A stretch of 64,000 bases of DNA, from the NCBI RefSeq assembly GCF_000240165.1, contig NC_017586.1, forward strand, positions 6,027,228 through 6,091,227, written 5' to 3'. The position numbers were made by a program, and so were the translations under genes. The notes below the pieces were generated by a model, which was not told the origin of the DNA, did no database searches, and was given only the letters and a program-made list of their open reading frames with translations. Each line of letters starts with the position of its first letter. Positions within the stretch are counted from its first letter, which is position 1. The DNA is from Streptantibioticus cattleyicolor NRRL 8057 = DSM 46488 (GTDB lineage Bacteria > Actinomycetota > Actinomycetes > Streptomycetales > Streptomycetaceae). Shown here piece after piece: positions 41,886 through 51,970 of the stretch.

Positions 41886-42455
41886 GTGGGTGACACCAAG
41901 GAGCGGATCGTCAGCGCCGGTGCGACGCTCTTCCGCCGCCAGGGCTACACCGGCACCGGGGTCAAGCAGATCGTCGCCGAGGCCAAGGCGCCCTTCGGCT
42001 CCCTCTACCACTTCTTCCCCGGTGGCAAGGAACAACTGGGCGAGGAGGTCGTCCGCTGGTCGGGCGCGCTGTACGGGCGCCTGGTGGACGCCGTCTTCGA
42101 CCCGGCGCCCGACGTGGTCACCGCGCTGGAGAACGCCTTCGCCGGCGCCGCCGAGACCCTCGTCGACACCGACTACGCCGACGCCTGCCCGATCGCCACC
42201 ATCGCCCTGGAGGTGGCAAGCAGCAACGAGACGCTGCGGCAGGCCACCGCCGACGTCTTCGAAAGCTGGATCGCCGCGATCGCCGACCGCCTGGCCGCCG
42301 CCGGCATCCCCGCCGACCGCGCCCGCGACCTCGCCGTCGCCACCCTGTCCGCGCTGGAAGGCGCCTTCATCCTGTGCCGGGCCACCCGAAGCACCACCCC
42401 GCTCGCCCAGGCCGGCGCGATGGTGGTGGACGCGGTACGGAGGGCGTTGCCGTAG
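41886..42455 (+). CDS. TetR/LmrA family regulator
   Basis: A 189-residue repressor. DTKERIVSAGATLFRRQGYTGTGVKQIVAEAKAPFGSLYHFFPGGKEQLGEEVV is the LmrA/YxaF signature (SLYHFFPGGKE). The GTG at 41886 is preferred because MGDTKERI is the usual family start and GGAGACAGG lies upstream; ATG 41832 would begin next to the operator. It is divergent from the hydrolase and probably represses it and itself. Confidence 0.88.
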   Translation: MGDTKERIVSAGATLFRRQGYTGTGVKQIVAEAKAPFGSLYHFFPGGKEQLGEEVVRWSGALYGRLVDAVFDPAPDVVTALENAFAGAAETLVDTDYADACPIATIALEVASSNETLRQATADVFESWIAAIADRLAAAGIPADRARDLAVATLSALEGAFILCRATRSTTPLAQAGAMVVDAVRRALP

Positions 42456-42578
42456 TCACGGTGCTGCCGTGACGGACAGGGGCGCCTGCGTCGAATCCCC
42501 GCTCTCCCGCCCGGACTTGGCGCGAAGCGTGGGACACGTGTCGTTGACGCCCTCCGGCGCCGGCTCCAGGGTGGAGGG

Positions 42579-43550
42579 GTGGAGCAGCGCCGCATCGTCT
42601 TCGTGATCTTCGAGGGCTTCCAGTCCCTCGACCTCTTCGGCCCGTACGAGGTGTTCCAGCACGCCCACAAGCTGGCCGGCGGGTACTCCTGCCGGATCAC
42701 GGCACCACGGCCGGGCACGGTCCGGTCCGGCAGCGGCCTTTCGGTCCACGTCCCCCACGGCGTGGCCGACGTGGACCCCACGGGGATCGACACCGTGGTG
42801 GTGGCGGGCGGCGTCGGGGTCGACCAGGCCCGGCAGGACCCCGCGCTGACCCGCTGGATCGCCGACGCCGGGGCCGGCGCCCGCCGGATCACCTCCGTGT
42901 GCAGCGGGGTGTTCCTGCTCGCCGCCGCCGGTCTCCTCCAAGGACGCAGGGTGACCACCCACTGGGCGCGTGAACAGCAGCTCGTCCAGGACCACCCCGA
43001 ACTGGTCGTCGACTGCGATCCGATCTTCCTCCGGGACGGGCCGGTGTGGACGTCGGCCGGTGTGACGGCCGGGATGGACCTCGCACTCGCCCTGGTCGAG
43101 GACGACTTGGGCCGGGAGGTCGCCCACACCGTCGCGCAGGAGATGGTGCTGTTTCTGCGCCGCCCCGGAAGCCAGTCGCAGTTCAGCGTGGCGTTGTGGT
43201 CCACGCAGCCGGCCACCGACCCCATCCGTGCCGTGGTCGCGGCCATCCACGCCGACCCCGGCGCCGGCCACGGCATCCCCGACCTCGCCTCCCGCGCCGG
43301 ACTGAGCCCCCGTCACCTCCAGCGCAGGTTCACCGCCGAACTCGGCATCCCGCCCGCCACCTACGTCGAGCGGGTACGCGTCGAGGCCGCCAAGCGCGCG
43401 CTCGCCGACAGCGACCACCCCATGGACACCATCGCACGCCGGTACGGCTTCGGCACCGCCGAGACGCTGCGCCGCGCGTTCCACCGGCACGTCGGCGTCG
43501 CGCCCTCCGACTACCGCGAACGATTCCGATCCACCAGGGAGCACATATGA
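42579..43550 (+). CDS. GlxA family regulator (DJ-1/PfpI plus AraC HTH)
   Basis: A 323-residue regulator. Residues 1-195 form a DJ-1/PfpI domain (VFVIFEGFQSLDLFGPYEVF, VVVAGGVGVDQAR, ITSVCSGVFLLAAAGLLQGRRVTTHW with the elbow Cys). Residues 215-318 carry an AraC double helix-turn-helix (IPDLASRAGLSPRHLQRRFTAELG, YGFGTAETLRRAFHRHVGVAPSDYR). The GTG start is within a GGAGGGGTGG run. Its stop overlaps the next DJ-1 gene (ATGA), so it forms an operon with a stand-alone DJ-1 protein. Confidence 0.88.
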   Translation: MEQRRIVFVIFEGFQSLDLFGPYEVFQHAHKLAGGYSCRITAPRPGTVRSGSGLSVHVPHGVADVDPTGIDTVVVAGGVGVDQARQDPALTRWIADAGAGARRITSVCSGVFLLAAAGLLQGRRVTTHWAREQQLVQDHPELVVDCDPIFLRDGPVWTSAGVTAGMDLALALVEDDLGREVAHTVAQEMVLFLRRPGSQSQFSVALWSTQPATDPIRAVVAAIHADPGAGHGIPDLASRAGLSPRHLQRRFTAELGIPPATYVERVRVEAAKRALADSDHPMDTIARRYGFGTAETLRRAFHRHVGVAPSDYRERFRSTREHI

Positions 43551-44188
43551 CCACCTACGGACTGCTGGTCTTCGACGGAGCGGAGGAACTGGACTTCGCC
43601 GGGCCGTGGGAGGTGTTCACCGCCTCCGCCATGCTGCGCGACCACGCCGACACCGCGCTGCTCGTCGCCGAACACCCCGGCGCCGTCCGCTGCAACAAGG
43701 GCATGCGGGTCCTGCCGGACCACACCCTGGACGACCACCCTCCGCTGGACGTCCTGCTGGTTCCGGGGGGCAACGGAACCCGCCGTGAAGTGTCCAACCC
43801 CGTCGTCCTCGACTGGATCCGCACCACCGCCGCCACCGCCGCCTGGACCACCAGCGTGTGCACCGGGGCCCTGCTGCTCCACGAGGCGGGTCCGGCCCGC
43901 GGCCACCGGGTCGCGACCCACCATCTCTTCGAGGACACCCTGCGGGCCAGGGGCGACATCACCGTGGTCCGCGACGCCCGCTACGTCGTCGACGGCAACC
44001 TGGTCACCAGCCAGGGCGTCTCGGCCGGGATCGACATGGCCCTGTGGCTCGTCGGCCACCTCCACGGCCGCGACCACGCCCGCGCCGTCCGCCGGTACAT
44101 CCAGTACGACCCCGCCCCGCCCTACCTCGCCGACGAACCCCTGGTGACGGTACGGGAGACCGGGGAGGCCGCCACGGCGGCGCCCTGA
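43547..44188 (+). CDS. DJ-1/PfpI family protein
   Basis: A 213-residue stand-alone DJ-1/PfpI protein. LLVFDGAEELDFAGPWEVF and the elbow TTSVCTGALLLHEAG carry the conserved Glu and Cys. The family includes isonitrile hydratase, glyoxalase III and deglycase-like proteins; the DFAGPWEVF element leans to the isonitrile hydratase branch. ATGA overlap with the GlxA gene couples the two. It is probably the enzyme controlled by that regulator. Confidence 0.87.
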   Translation: MTTYGLLVFDGAEELDFAGPWEVFTASAMLRDHADTALLVAEHPGAVRCNKGMRVLPDHTLDDHPPLDVLLVPGGNGTRREVSNPVVLDWIRTTAATAAWTTSVCTGALLLHEAGPARGHRVATHHLFEDTLRARGDITVVRDARYVVDGNLVTSQGVSAGIDMALWLVGHLHGRDHARAVRRYIQYDPAPPYLADEPLVTVRETGEAATAAP

Positions 44189-44200
44189 GGGCCGTGGCCC

Positions 44201-44243
44201 GGCACCGGCGGCGGACGGATGCCTTCCCGCCGCCACCGGTGCC
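44201..44243. terminator. Hairpin between convergent DJ-1 and APC genes
   Basis: GGCACCGG (44201-44208) plus CGGCGG (44209-44214) pair with CCGCCG (44227-44232) and CCGGTGCC (44236-44243), with a small bulge. It lies between two convergent stop codons. Confidence 0.65.
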
Positions 44244-44263
44244 TCCCCGTGTCGTGCCGCCGT

Positions 44264-46234
44264 TCAGCCCACGTGGACCCGCGGACGCCGGCCGCGGTCC
44301 GGCTCCGCCTCCCGCAGCACCTCACGGGTGACCGGAGCCACCTCACCCTGCCCGAACAGGAAGAACCGCAGGAACTGCGCGAACGGGTTCCCCTCCGTCC
44401 ACTCGAAGTAGATGTGGGGCCGCTGTCCCGTCATGTCCCGCACGTGCAGCAGCAACGCGCCCAGCGCGTTCGGGATGCTGGAACTCTCCACCGACAACAC
44501 CCGGTAACGGCCGTGCAGCACCTCGCCCCGCACCCGCAACTCCGCCTCGAAGTCCGACGGGTCCCGCACGGTCACCTCGACGAAGACCAGGTCGTCCTCG
44601 GCCGGTATGTCGTTGTCGGCGCGGATCTGCCGCAACTTGTCGCGGTACTCGGCGAAATCACGGCGATCCGGCTCGTTGGCGATGAACCGGATCGTCCGGT
44701 GCGCGCAGTCCCGCACGAACCGCTCCGCCATGTCGTCCAGCACCACGCTGGTCACCCGCAGTTCGAACGACCGGGCCAGCCGCGACGCCAGCGACACCAG
44801 GATGATCGCCGCGATGAAGCACGCGCCGATCTTCACACCGTCCGGCCGCTCCACCACGTTCACCGCCGTGGTGTACAGGAAGACCACCGCGATGACCCCG
44901 AACGCGATCGTCCACCCACGCTGCCGGGCCCGCCGCGCCGCGATCGTCACCGCGATCGCCGCAGAGGTGATCAACACCAGCACACCGGTCGCGTAGGCGC
45001 CGCCCTGCGCGTCCACGTCCGCGTTGAACAGCCACGTCACCAGGAACGCGACCGCCGTCAGCACCAGCACCATCGGGCGCACCGCCCGCGCCCAGTGCGG
45101 CGCCATCCCGTACCGGGGCAGATAGCGCGGCATGAGGTTGAGCAGCCCCGCCATGGCCGACGCGCCCGCGAACCACAGGATCAGGATCGTCGAAGCGTCG
45201 TACACACTCCCGAACCCGGACCCCAGATACTGGTGGGCCAGATACGCCAGCGCACGCCCGTTGGCCTGACCACCGGGCTTGAACTCCTTCGCCGGGATCA
45301 GCAGCGTCGTGATCACGCTACTGGTGACCAGGAAGACGGACATGATCAGCGCGGCGGTGGTGAGCAGCTTCTTGGTGCCGCGGATCCGCCCGACCGGACG
45401 CTCCTCGGTGTCACCCGGCTCGCCCTCGATGTGCGGCATGACCGCCACACCGGTCTCGAACCCCGACAGGCCCAGCGCCAGCTTCGGGAAGACCACCAGC
45501 GCCACGCCCACCATCACCAGCGGGTTGCCGTGCTGCACGGTGAGCGCGTGCGTCCAGTCGTTGAACAGACGCGGCGCCTGGAACACATGCCACAACCCCG
45601 TGACCACGACGACCGCGTTGAGGACCAGATAGGCCGCCACCAGCACCAACGCCAGCCCTATGGCCTCACTGAACCCCTTCAGGAAGACCGCGCCGAGCAA
45701 CGCCACCAGCACCAGCGTGATCAGCACCTGATGACCATGGAGCGCGCCGGTCAGATGCGGGTTCTCCACCAGGTGGGCCGTCGCGTCCGCCGCCGACAGC
45801 GTGATCGTGATCAGGAAGTCGGTCGCCGCGAACCCCAGCAGGACCAGCACGAACAGCTTGCCCTGCCAGAACGACAGCAACCGCTCCAGCATGGCGATCG
45901 AGCCCTCGCCCCGCGGGCTCTCCTCGGCCACCCGCCGGTACACCGGCAGCGCCCCGATCAGGGTCACCACCACCAGCACCACCGTCGCCACCGGCGAGAG
46001 CAGCCCGGCCGCCAGCGCGGCGATGCCCGGCTGATACCCCAGCGTCGAGAAGTAGTCCAGACCGGTCAGGCACATGACCTTCCACCAGCGCTGCCCCCGA
46101 TGCGCGGGGGCCTGCGCGTGTGGTCCTGGATGCTGCTTGGCCATGTCGGCCAGGCCATCCAGCAGCCACGCGCGTAGGCGATGTCGTGCCGTGTCCGCGG
46201 AACCCGAATCCGCAGAGGCGGAGGTGGCCACCAT
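44264..46234 (-). CDS. APC-superfamily permease with large cytoplasmic C-domain
   Basis: A 656-residue transporter. The first 50 residues are polar; [28 protein letters not shown] starts the membrane region, which has about 12 helices to residue 480. The last 170 residues form a soluble domain. The layout resembles KimA/YdaO and KUP-like potassium importers rather than amino-acid carriers, but the substrate is not certain. Length is far above simple amino-acid permeases. GGGAGTG precedes the ATG. Confidence 0.82.
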   Translation of the reverse strand: MVATSASADSGSADTARHRLRAWLLDGLADMAKQHPGPHAQAPAHRGQRWWKVMCLTGLDYFSTLGYQPGIAALAAGLLSPVATVVLVVVTLIGALPVYRRVAEESPRGEGSIAMLERLLSFWQGKLFVLVLLGFAATDFLITITLSAADATAHLVENPHLTGALHGHQVLITLVLVALLGAVFLKGFSEAIGLALVLVAAYLVLNAVVVVTGLWHVFQAPRLFNDWTHALTVQHGNPLVMVGVALVVFPKLALGLSGFETGVAVMPHIEGEPGDTEERPVGRIRGTKKLLTTAALIMSVFLVTSSVITTLLIPAKEFKPGGQANGRALAYLAHQYLGSGFGSVYDASTILILWFAGASAMAGLLNLMPRYLPRYGMAPHWARAVRPMVLVLTAVAFLVTWLFNADVDAQGGAYATGVLVLITSAAIAVTIAARRARQRGWTIAFGVIAVVFLYTTAVNVVERPDGVKIGACFIAAIILVSLASRLARSFELRVTSVVLDDMAERFVRDCAHRTIRFIANEPDRRDFAEYRDKLRQIRADNDIPAEDDLVFVEVTVRDPSDFEAELRVRGEVLHGRYRVLSVESSSIPNALGALLLHVRDMTGQRPHIYFEWTEGNPFAQFLRFFLFGQGEVAPVTREVLREAEPDRGRRPRVHVG

Positions 46235-47289
46235 TCACTCCCGTCATACCGCAATCGAACTTGCCGTCGACGAGACGGCCAGGTCAGAGTATGCGACCCG
46301 ATCGCTCCCTACACCCTGCCTCCGTCCTGTGTTCGACGTGCCGTCCCCGCCCGGCCCGCGGTGCCCCCGGCGGCGGCTCACCTCCCCCTCGCACCCCCAC
46401 GGCACCGGACGAACGCCTTCCACCCGCGCCTACCCGCCCGACCGGCCGGTTTCACCACCCCGGACACCCCACCCGCCTACCCGGCCCGCGCCGGAACCAC
46501 CCCTCCGCCTTCCCCCGACCCCATCCCCTTTCTTTGTCCTCTCTTTGTCACCGCTTTGGGCGCCGCTTCCGCGAGCCTCGCGGGGCGGCCTTGCGTTGCG
46601 GGTCGCCGACGGAGCGACGTCCGCCCCGTCGACGCCTTTGTCCGCTGCGGCCCGCCAGGCTGTGGACGGAGCCGGCCCCGGGGCCATGCCGTGACCGACG
46701 CCGTCCCGGAGGCGGAGGAGCGCCGATGGCGCCGGGGCCCGCGGCGGCTTGGACGCGGGCGACGGACTTCCCGATCTGGCCTGCGGGACAGGCGGAGTTG
46801 ACACCGTCGCGTGGATGTGGCGCCAGGGATGGCGGGTGCCGTCGTCGGGTGTCCGCTGCGGGACCACCGGGGGGCCGTGGGTGCGGCGCTCTTGGACGCG
46901 GTGCGGGAAGACGCCGGGCAGCCGGGCCCCGGAGTCGGCGTCGCATCTCGCCCAGCCCCCTCCGTCGGGGGTGGTCCCGACCGCGACGGTCGCGCCCTCC
47001 GGGGAGGACACCAGCGCCCGCCCCGGGAACCGGGGCGTGGGCTTGACCAGCCGGTTGGCGAGCCGGTGCCGTGGGCGACGCAGTGGCTGACCAATTCCCG
47101 CAACTGTGCGAAGTGCCGTCGTTGGAGCAGAGGTTGGCGCGTCTCCGATGCTTCCGGGCGGACGTCGACGGTTGCGGCCCGCCGGCGGCTGCTGTGCGAG
47201 TTTTGCGACGGGCCACCGTCCGGACTCGTCGAGACGCCTCGCCCACGCGCTGTCGCATGCCGCGCAGCCCGGCTCGTACGGCCCCGGAC
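46235..47289. other. One-kilobase gene-poor region
   Basis: Many overlapping frames exist in all phases, none with a ribosome site, recognisable domain or consistent codon pattern. The first 100 bp hold the permease promoter. The minus frame around 46600-47060 has some less-arginine-rich stretches (PGRALVSSPEGATVAVG) that might be a decayed gene, but I cannot support a call. Confidence 0.5.
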
Positions 47290-48279
47290 CTACCGCGTAT
47301 GCGCGGTGGGGGAGGACCGGAACGCCCTGCGGTAGGCGGAGGGGGTGGTGTCCAGGGTGTCGCGCATGTGTTGCCGTAGGTTCGTCCCGCTGCCCAGGCC
47401 GGCCCTGGCGGCGATGTCGTCCACGGGCAGTTCGGTCGATTCCAGCAGGTGGCGTGCGTGCTTCAGGCGGGCGGAGGTGAGCCAGGCGGCGGGGGAGAGC
47501 CCGGTCTCCTGCCGGAACCGCCTGGTGAAGGTCCGCACGCTCATGTGGCACTGCGCCGCGAGGTCCTTGAGGGAGAGCCGCCGGTCCAGGTGCTCCGTCA
47601 TCAGTGCTCGCGCCCCGGCCGTCGAGGTCCCCGCGTCCTCCCGGACCGGGTGCTCGATGTACTGAGCCTGGCCGCCGTCCCGCATCGGCGCGACGACGTT
47701 GTACCGGGCCACGCGGTTCGCCACGGAACTGCCATGATCCTCCCGGACCAGGTGCAGGCACAGATCGATGGCCGCCGCACCGCCCGCCGAGGTCAGGATC
47801 CCGCGATCGGCGACGTACAACGGGTTGGTGTCGAGGTCGACCGTGGGGAAGAGCCGTCTGAACTGCTGGGCATAACGCCAGTGGGTCGCGGCCCGGCCGC
47901 CGTCCAGCAGACCGGCCGCCGCGAGGACGAACGAGCCGGTGCACAAGGACACCAGCCGGGCGCGCTGCCGGGCCGCACGCAACGCCTCCGCGACACCGGC
48001 GTCCACCGCTCCCTTCTCCACCACGTCCGGGCAGCGGGTCCCCGCGACGATCACGGTGTCGGCGTGCTCCAGCAGGGACAGGTCGCCCTGGGGCGTGACG
48101 CCGTACCCGTTCACCGTCGGCACCGGCGAGCCGTCCGGGGACAGGGTGCGCACCTCGTAGGCCGCCTGTCCCGCCCGGGTCTCGACCCCGGTCAGCATCT
48201 GGGCCGGGATGCTGAGGTCGAAGGCCACCACCGGCGCGAGGGCGAGAACGGCCACATGATGAGGTGTCGCAACGGTCAT
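47290..48279 (-). CDS. GlxA family regulator (DJ-1/PfpI plus AraC HTH)
   Basis: A 329-residue regulator with a DJ-1/PfpI domain (VAVLALAPVVAFDLSIPAQML, TVIVAGTRCPDVV, LVSLCTGSFVLAAAGLLDGGRAATHW) and an AraC HTH (LKDLAAQCHMSVRTFTRRFRQETG, AGLGSGTNLRQHMRDTLDTTPSAYRRAF). ATG 48279 gives the family's normal start; the longer frame upstream runs through a divergent promoter. No ribosome site precedes it, so the message may be leaderless. It is divergent from an HSL-family esterase and probably controls it. Confidence 0.88.
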   Translation of the reverse strand: MTVATPHHVAVLALAPVVAFDLSIPAQMLTGVETRAGQAAYEVRTLSPDGSPVPTVNGYGVTPQGDLSLLEHADTVIVAGTRCPDVVEKGAVDAGVAEALRAARQRARLVSLCTGSFVLAAAGLLDGGRAATHWRYAQQFRRLFPTVDLDTNPLYVADRGILTSAGGAAAIDLCLHLVREDHGSSVANRVARYNVVAPMRDGGQAQYIEHPVREDAGTSTAGARALMTEHLDRRLSLKDLAAQCHMSVRTFTRRFRQETGLSPAAWLTSARLKHARHLLESTELPVDDIAARAGLGSGTNLRQHMRDTLDTTPSAYRRAFRSSPTAHTR

Positions 48280-48409
48280 GGCCCAATAGTTGCAGATGGT
48301 GGCCCCATGGCCACTTCTGCGCCGCTGGAGATCGGCAGAGACTGAGGTCAGTTCCGCACACCAGCACCGGGCACGACCCGGTCCGCACCCGGAAGGTGGC
48401 CATCCAGCC

Positions 48410-49348
48410 ATGCCCGTCCCCGCAGTCGACCCCGAGATCCAGACCCTGCTGGAGACCGCCGACACCGGCATCTTCCCCGTCTACGGCCTCGACGCGGTCC
48501 TTGCCGACCCCCAGCGCTACGCACTCCTGCGCGCCCGCCCCGACACCCCCGCCGACGACCAGGTCACGGTGCGGGACCTGCACATCCCCGGCCCCGCCGG
48601 AGACCTGCGGCTGCGCGTCTACCGGCCCGACACCACCGAAGCCCTGCCGATGATCCTCTACATCCACGGCGGCGCCTTCACCTACGGATCTCCCGAGGCC
48701 GAGGAGGGACGCTCCCTGCGCTACGCCCGCGACGCCCGGGCCGTCGTCGTCTCCGTCGACTACCGCCTCGCCCCCGAACACCCCTACCCCGCCGCGGCCG
48801 ACGACGCCTACGCCGCCCTGCTCTGGATCGCCGCCAACCCGGCCGAACTCGGCGGCGACCGGGCACGCATCGCCGTGGCCGGCGGCAGCGCCGGCGGCAA
48901 TATCGCCGCCTCCACCGTGCTGCGCGCCCGCGACCAGGCAGGCCCGCACATCCTCTTCCAGCTGCTGACCTACCCGGGCGTGGACGGCAGCCTGACCTCC
49001 GCCTCGGTGCGCGAGTTCACCGACACCCCCGTCCTCAACCGGGGCGCGATGGAACTGGCCTGGCAGTACTACGCCAAGGACACCCACCCCGACCCCTACG
49101 CCTCCCCGATCCGCACCACCGACCTGGGCGCACTGCCGCCCACCTACATCGCCGTGGCGGAGATCGACCCGCTGCGCGACGAGGGCCGCGACTACGCCGC
49201 ACGCCTGTCCGCCGCCGGTGTCACCACCGAACTCGTCCAAGTACCCGGCGCCGTCCACGGCTTCGACCTCCTCTTCCCCTCCGCCCGCATCAGCGAACGC
49301 AGCCTGGCCGACCAAGTACGCGCCCTACACGACGCCCTCCACTCCTGA
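48410..49348 (+). CDS. HSL-family alpha/beta hydrolase (esterase)
   Basis: A 312-residue hormone-sensitive-lipase-type hydrolase. The oxyanion HGG is at 86-88 (YIHGGAF), the nucleophile Ser160 in GGSAGG, and the acid and base in EIDPLRDEG and GAVHGFD. SVDYRLAPEHPYPAAADDAYAAL is the family signature. It is cytoplasmic and hydrolyses small acyl esters. GGAAGGTGG precedes the ATG. It is divergent from a GlxA regulator, its likely controller. Confidence 0.9.
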   Translation: MPVPAVDPEIQTLLETADTGIFPVYGLDAVLADPQRYALLRARPDTPADDQVTVRDLHIPGPAGDLRLRVYRPDTTEALPMILYIHGGAFTYGSPEAEEGRSLRYARDARAVVVSVDYRLAPEHPYPAAADDAYAALLWIAANPAELGGDRARIAVAGGSAGGNIAASTVLRARDQAGPHILFQLLTYPGVDGSLTSASVREFTDTPVLNRGAMELAWQYYAKDTHPDPYASPIRTTDLGALPPTYIAVAEIDPLRDEGRDYAARLSAAGVTTELVQVPGAVHGFDLLFPSARISERSLADQVRALHDALHS

Positions 49349-49892
49349 CATCCCCGCACCCGCGACGTCGCCTCAACGCACCCGGCCACTCCCCTCACTC
49401 ACCGGCCTCGCGACTGCGCCGACTCCGTCGAGCACGGTGACCGGGGCGTCCGGCTCCAGGAGCGCTTCCCCACGGTGAGGGAGACCCGTGCCGCACGTTC
49501 ACCGAGTCCCGGGGACACTCTCCCGATCGGGACGCCGTGCCGGTGAACTCTCCCGGGATCGTGCCCGAGGACACCGCCAAGTGCCTCGGGCCCATCCCGG
49601 GGCGGCAAGGGGAAGCCGCTCGGCGACATCCGCGGACAGCAGCTGCGCTACGTGCACCCGAACCGCACCGCCGCGATCTCCAGGCCGACCCGGTCGCGAA
49701 GACCGCCCAGGCTTCCCCTGAGACCTTCACTGCTGGGCGACGCACCCCACCGCAGCGGCCGGGACCTCCTTCGCCGACATCAGGACCGGGCCTCGACCTC
49801 GAAGAACTTCAGCAGCAGCGCGAACCCCGGCCGGGTCGCGCCCTGGACTTGTTCCGCACTCTCTTCATCGGATCGGGGACGCTTCCGCCGCG
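49349..49892. other. Intergenic region, possibly decayed coding DNA
   Basis: No supported gene. Frames such as the one through 49600-49680 (LGDIRGQQLRYVHPNRTAAI) look partly protein-like but have no start or domain. It lies between the esterase and the convergent response regulator. Codon use is less extreme than in neighbouring genes. Confidence 0.4.
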
Positions 49893-50546
49893 TCACTCCG
49901 GCCGCGCAACACCCAGGAAGCGAAGCACGGCGAGCACACGGCGATGGTCGGCGTCGGTCTTCGGCAGATCCAGCTTGGTCATGATGCTGTTGATGTGCTT
50001 CGCCACCGCACTCTCGCTGATCACCAACTCCCTTGCGATACCGGCGTTGGACCGGCCACTCGCCATCAGCTCCAAAACCTCCCGTTCGCGCGCAGTCAAC
50101 CGGTCCAGCGGATCACTGTGCCGACGAACCAGAAGCTGTGAGACCACCTGGGGGTCGAGTACCGTCCCGCCCTCCGCCACCTGCCGCAACGCTTCGACGA
50201 ACTCCTCCACATCAGCCACTCGCTGCTTGAGCAGATACCCGACGCCCGCGGTGTCGGCCGACAGCAGATCCGCCGCGTACCGTTCCTCCACGTACTGCGA
50301 GAGCAACAGCACCGAGGTCTTGGGCCACTGCCGGCGGATGACCAGTGCCGCCCGTACCCCCTCGTCCCGGAAGTCGGGTGGCATCCGCACATCGACCACG
50401 GCGATGTCCGGCTGATGCTCCTCCACGGCTGCCAGCAACGCCTCGGGGTCGGCGACCTCGGCGGCCACCTCGAAGCCGGCCATCTGAAGCACTTTGACGA
50501 CCCCGATCCGAAGCAGAAGGGAATCCTCGGCGATCACGGCGCGCAC
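49893..50546 (-). CDS. NarL/LuxR-type response regulator
   Basis: A 217-residue response regulator. The receiver domain has AEDSLLLR and phospho-acceptor Asp52 in VVDVRMPP; the LuxR HTH is LTAREREVLELMASGRSNAGIARELVISESAVAKHINSIMTKL. It overlaps the upstream histidine kinase gene by 13 nt and is its partner. The target genes are unknown; the nearby membrane protein gene is a candidate. Confidence 0.92.
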   Translation of the reverse strand: MRAVIAEDSLLLRIGVVKVLQMAGFEVAAEVADPEALLAAVEEHQPDIAVVDVRMPPDFRDEGVRAALVIRRQWPKTSVLLLSQYVEERYAADLLSADTAGVGYLLKQRVADVEEFVEALRQVAEGGTVLDPQVVSQLLVRRHSDPLDRLTAREREVLELMASGRSNAGIARELVISESAVAKHINSIMTKLDLPKTDADHRRVLAVLRFLGVARPE

Positions 50547-51799
50547 GGCAACTCCACGGTGAGGACGGTCGGGCCCCCGACGGGGCTGCTGACGGAGAAC
50601 GTGCCGTCGACCGAGGCCACCCGCTTGGCGAGCCCCGACAACCCGGTGCCGGCGGTTGCATCGGCACCCCCGACACCGTCGTCCGCGACGACGACCAGCA
50701 GTGTGTCACCTATGCGCTCGACCGTGACATCGGCCCCGGACGCCGAGGCGTGCTTGACCGCATTGGTCAGAGCCTCCGAGACCACGAAATAGGCCACGGC
50801 CTCCACCGTTGGCGACGGCCGGGACGGCAGATCCACCGATAGCCGTACCGGTATCGGAACCCGTGCGGCCACCGCGGAGAGCGCCGCGTCGAGGCCCCGG
50901 TCCTCGAGGACGGCCGGATGGAGCCCCCGCACCAGGTCGCTCAGCTCGGCGATGGCCTCCTTCGCTTCCCGGTGGGCCTCGTCGATCACCGCGCGTGCCT
51001 GGTCCGGCAGATCCGTGAGAGTGGCCTTGGCCATGCCCAGGTTGACGGCGAGGGACACCAGGCGTTGCTGCGCGCCGTCGTGCAGATCCCGTTCTATACG
51101 GCGCCGTTCGGTGTCCGCCGCGTCCAGGACCCCGGCACGGCTTTGCGTGAGGTCTTCCACGCGACGGGCCAATTGCTGGGCGGGGCTCGGGCCGAGCAGG
51201 CTCGTGGCGGCCTGGACGTCGAGCCGCACCAGCTTCCGTGACAGCGTGGGCAGCAGGCACAGCACCACGATCCCGCCGGCCGTGACGTACCCGACCTGCG
51301 TCGAGTAACCGTGGTGGGCCAGGCGCCAGTCCACCGGCACGGCCCATACCCATGCACAGGAGGTCGCGGCGACGGCGGCTGGGAGCCACAGCAGCAAGGT
51401 CAACACCCCGCCGAGCGCGATGAGCGGGCCGATCAACAAGTGGTAGCCGAGCTGCCGCCATTCCGCCGAGGGATCCAGGGACATCGGTATGCCGGCCAAC
51501 CCCGCCGGGCGGGTGGACTCGGTGGCCGGGACGGGGATGTCGACGCCGAGCTGGAGCCTGAATCGCAGGCGCTGCGCCTTGCTCAGCACAGGAGCGGCCA
51601 CTACCAGGAACGCCAGCGGTATGACCACGGCGACCGTTATGGCGGCCATCGACGCCGGAACGAAGTAGAGCCAGGGTGAAGCCATGATGGCCAGCGCGGT
51701 GAACTGGATCAGCAGACCCGTCACAAGGAACTTGGTGTCCCGTGCCAGGCCCTCGACGGTCTGCGGAGCAAGGCGCCGCAGTCGGGCGGTGTATCGCAT
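50534..51799 (-). CDS. NarL-type sensor histidine kinase
   Basis: A 421-residue sensor kinase. Four to six membrane helices fill residues 20-190. The HisKA_3 box is ERRRIERDLHDGAQQRLVSLAVNLG with His240; the ATPase part has SEALTNAVKHASAS, VADDGVGGA and GLSGLAKRVASVDGTF. ATG 51799 is preferred over an upstream TTG. No ribosome site is evident, so it may be leaderless. It is divergent from a membrane protein gene. Confidence 0.9.
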   Translation of the reverse strand: MRYTARLRRLAPQTVEGLARDTKFLVTGLLIQFTALAIMASPWLYFVPASMAAITVAVVIPLAFLVVAAPVLSKAQRLRFRLQLGVDIPVPATESTRPAGLAGIPMSLDPSAEWRQLGYHLLIGPLIALGGVLTLLLWLPAAVAATSCAWVWAVPVDWRLAHHGYSTQVGYVTAGGIVVLCLLPTLSRKLVRLDVQAATSLLGPSPAQQLARRVEDLTQSRAGVLDAADTERRRIERDLHDGAQQRLVSLAVNLGMAKATLTDLPDQARAVIDEAHREAKEAIAELSDLVRGLHPAVLEDRGLDAALSAVAARVPIPVRLSVDLPSRPSPTVEAVAYFVVSEALTNAVKHASASGADVTVERIGDTLLVVVADDGVGGADATAGTGLSGLAKRVASVDGTFSVSSPVGGPTVLTVELPCAP

Positions 51800-51970
51800 G
51801 GTGAGAACGGTAGGGCGGTTGGTCAGGAACAAGCCATGGTGACAGTATCCGACTTGAGGGTGTACCTGGTGCCACCCCGAAGACGGATACCTGAGCTACC
51901 GACATGGCGGCGTCAGCGGCGGAACCTGGAGAACGTGCAGGAGAACCCGGCCGACAAGGACAACCGACCC

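Noticed and set aside
46430-49315. A very long minus-strand open frame (961 codons)
   Set aside because: It runs antisense through the esterase gene, overlaps the GlxA gene in another frame, and has no domain; long stop-free shadow frames are expected at this GC content.
49349-49892. A small gene or transposase remnant after the esterase
   Set aside because: No start, ribosome site, catalytic motif or terminal repeat could be identified.
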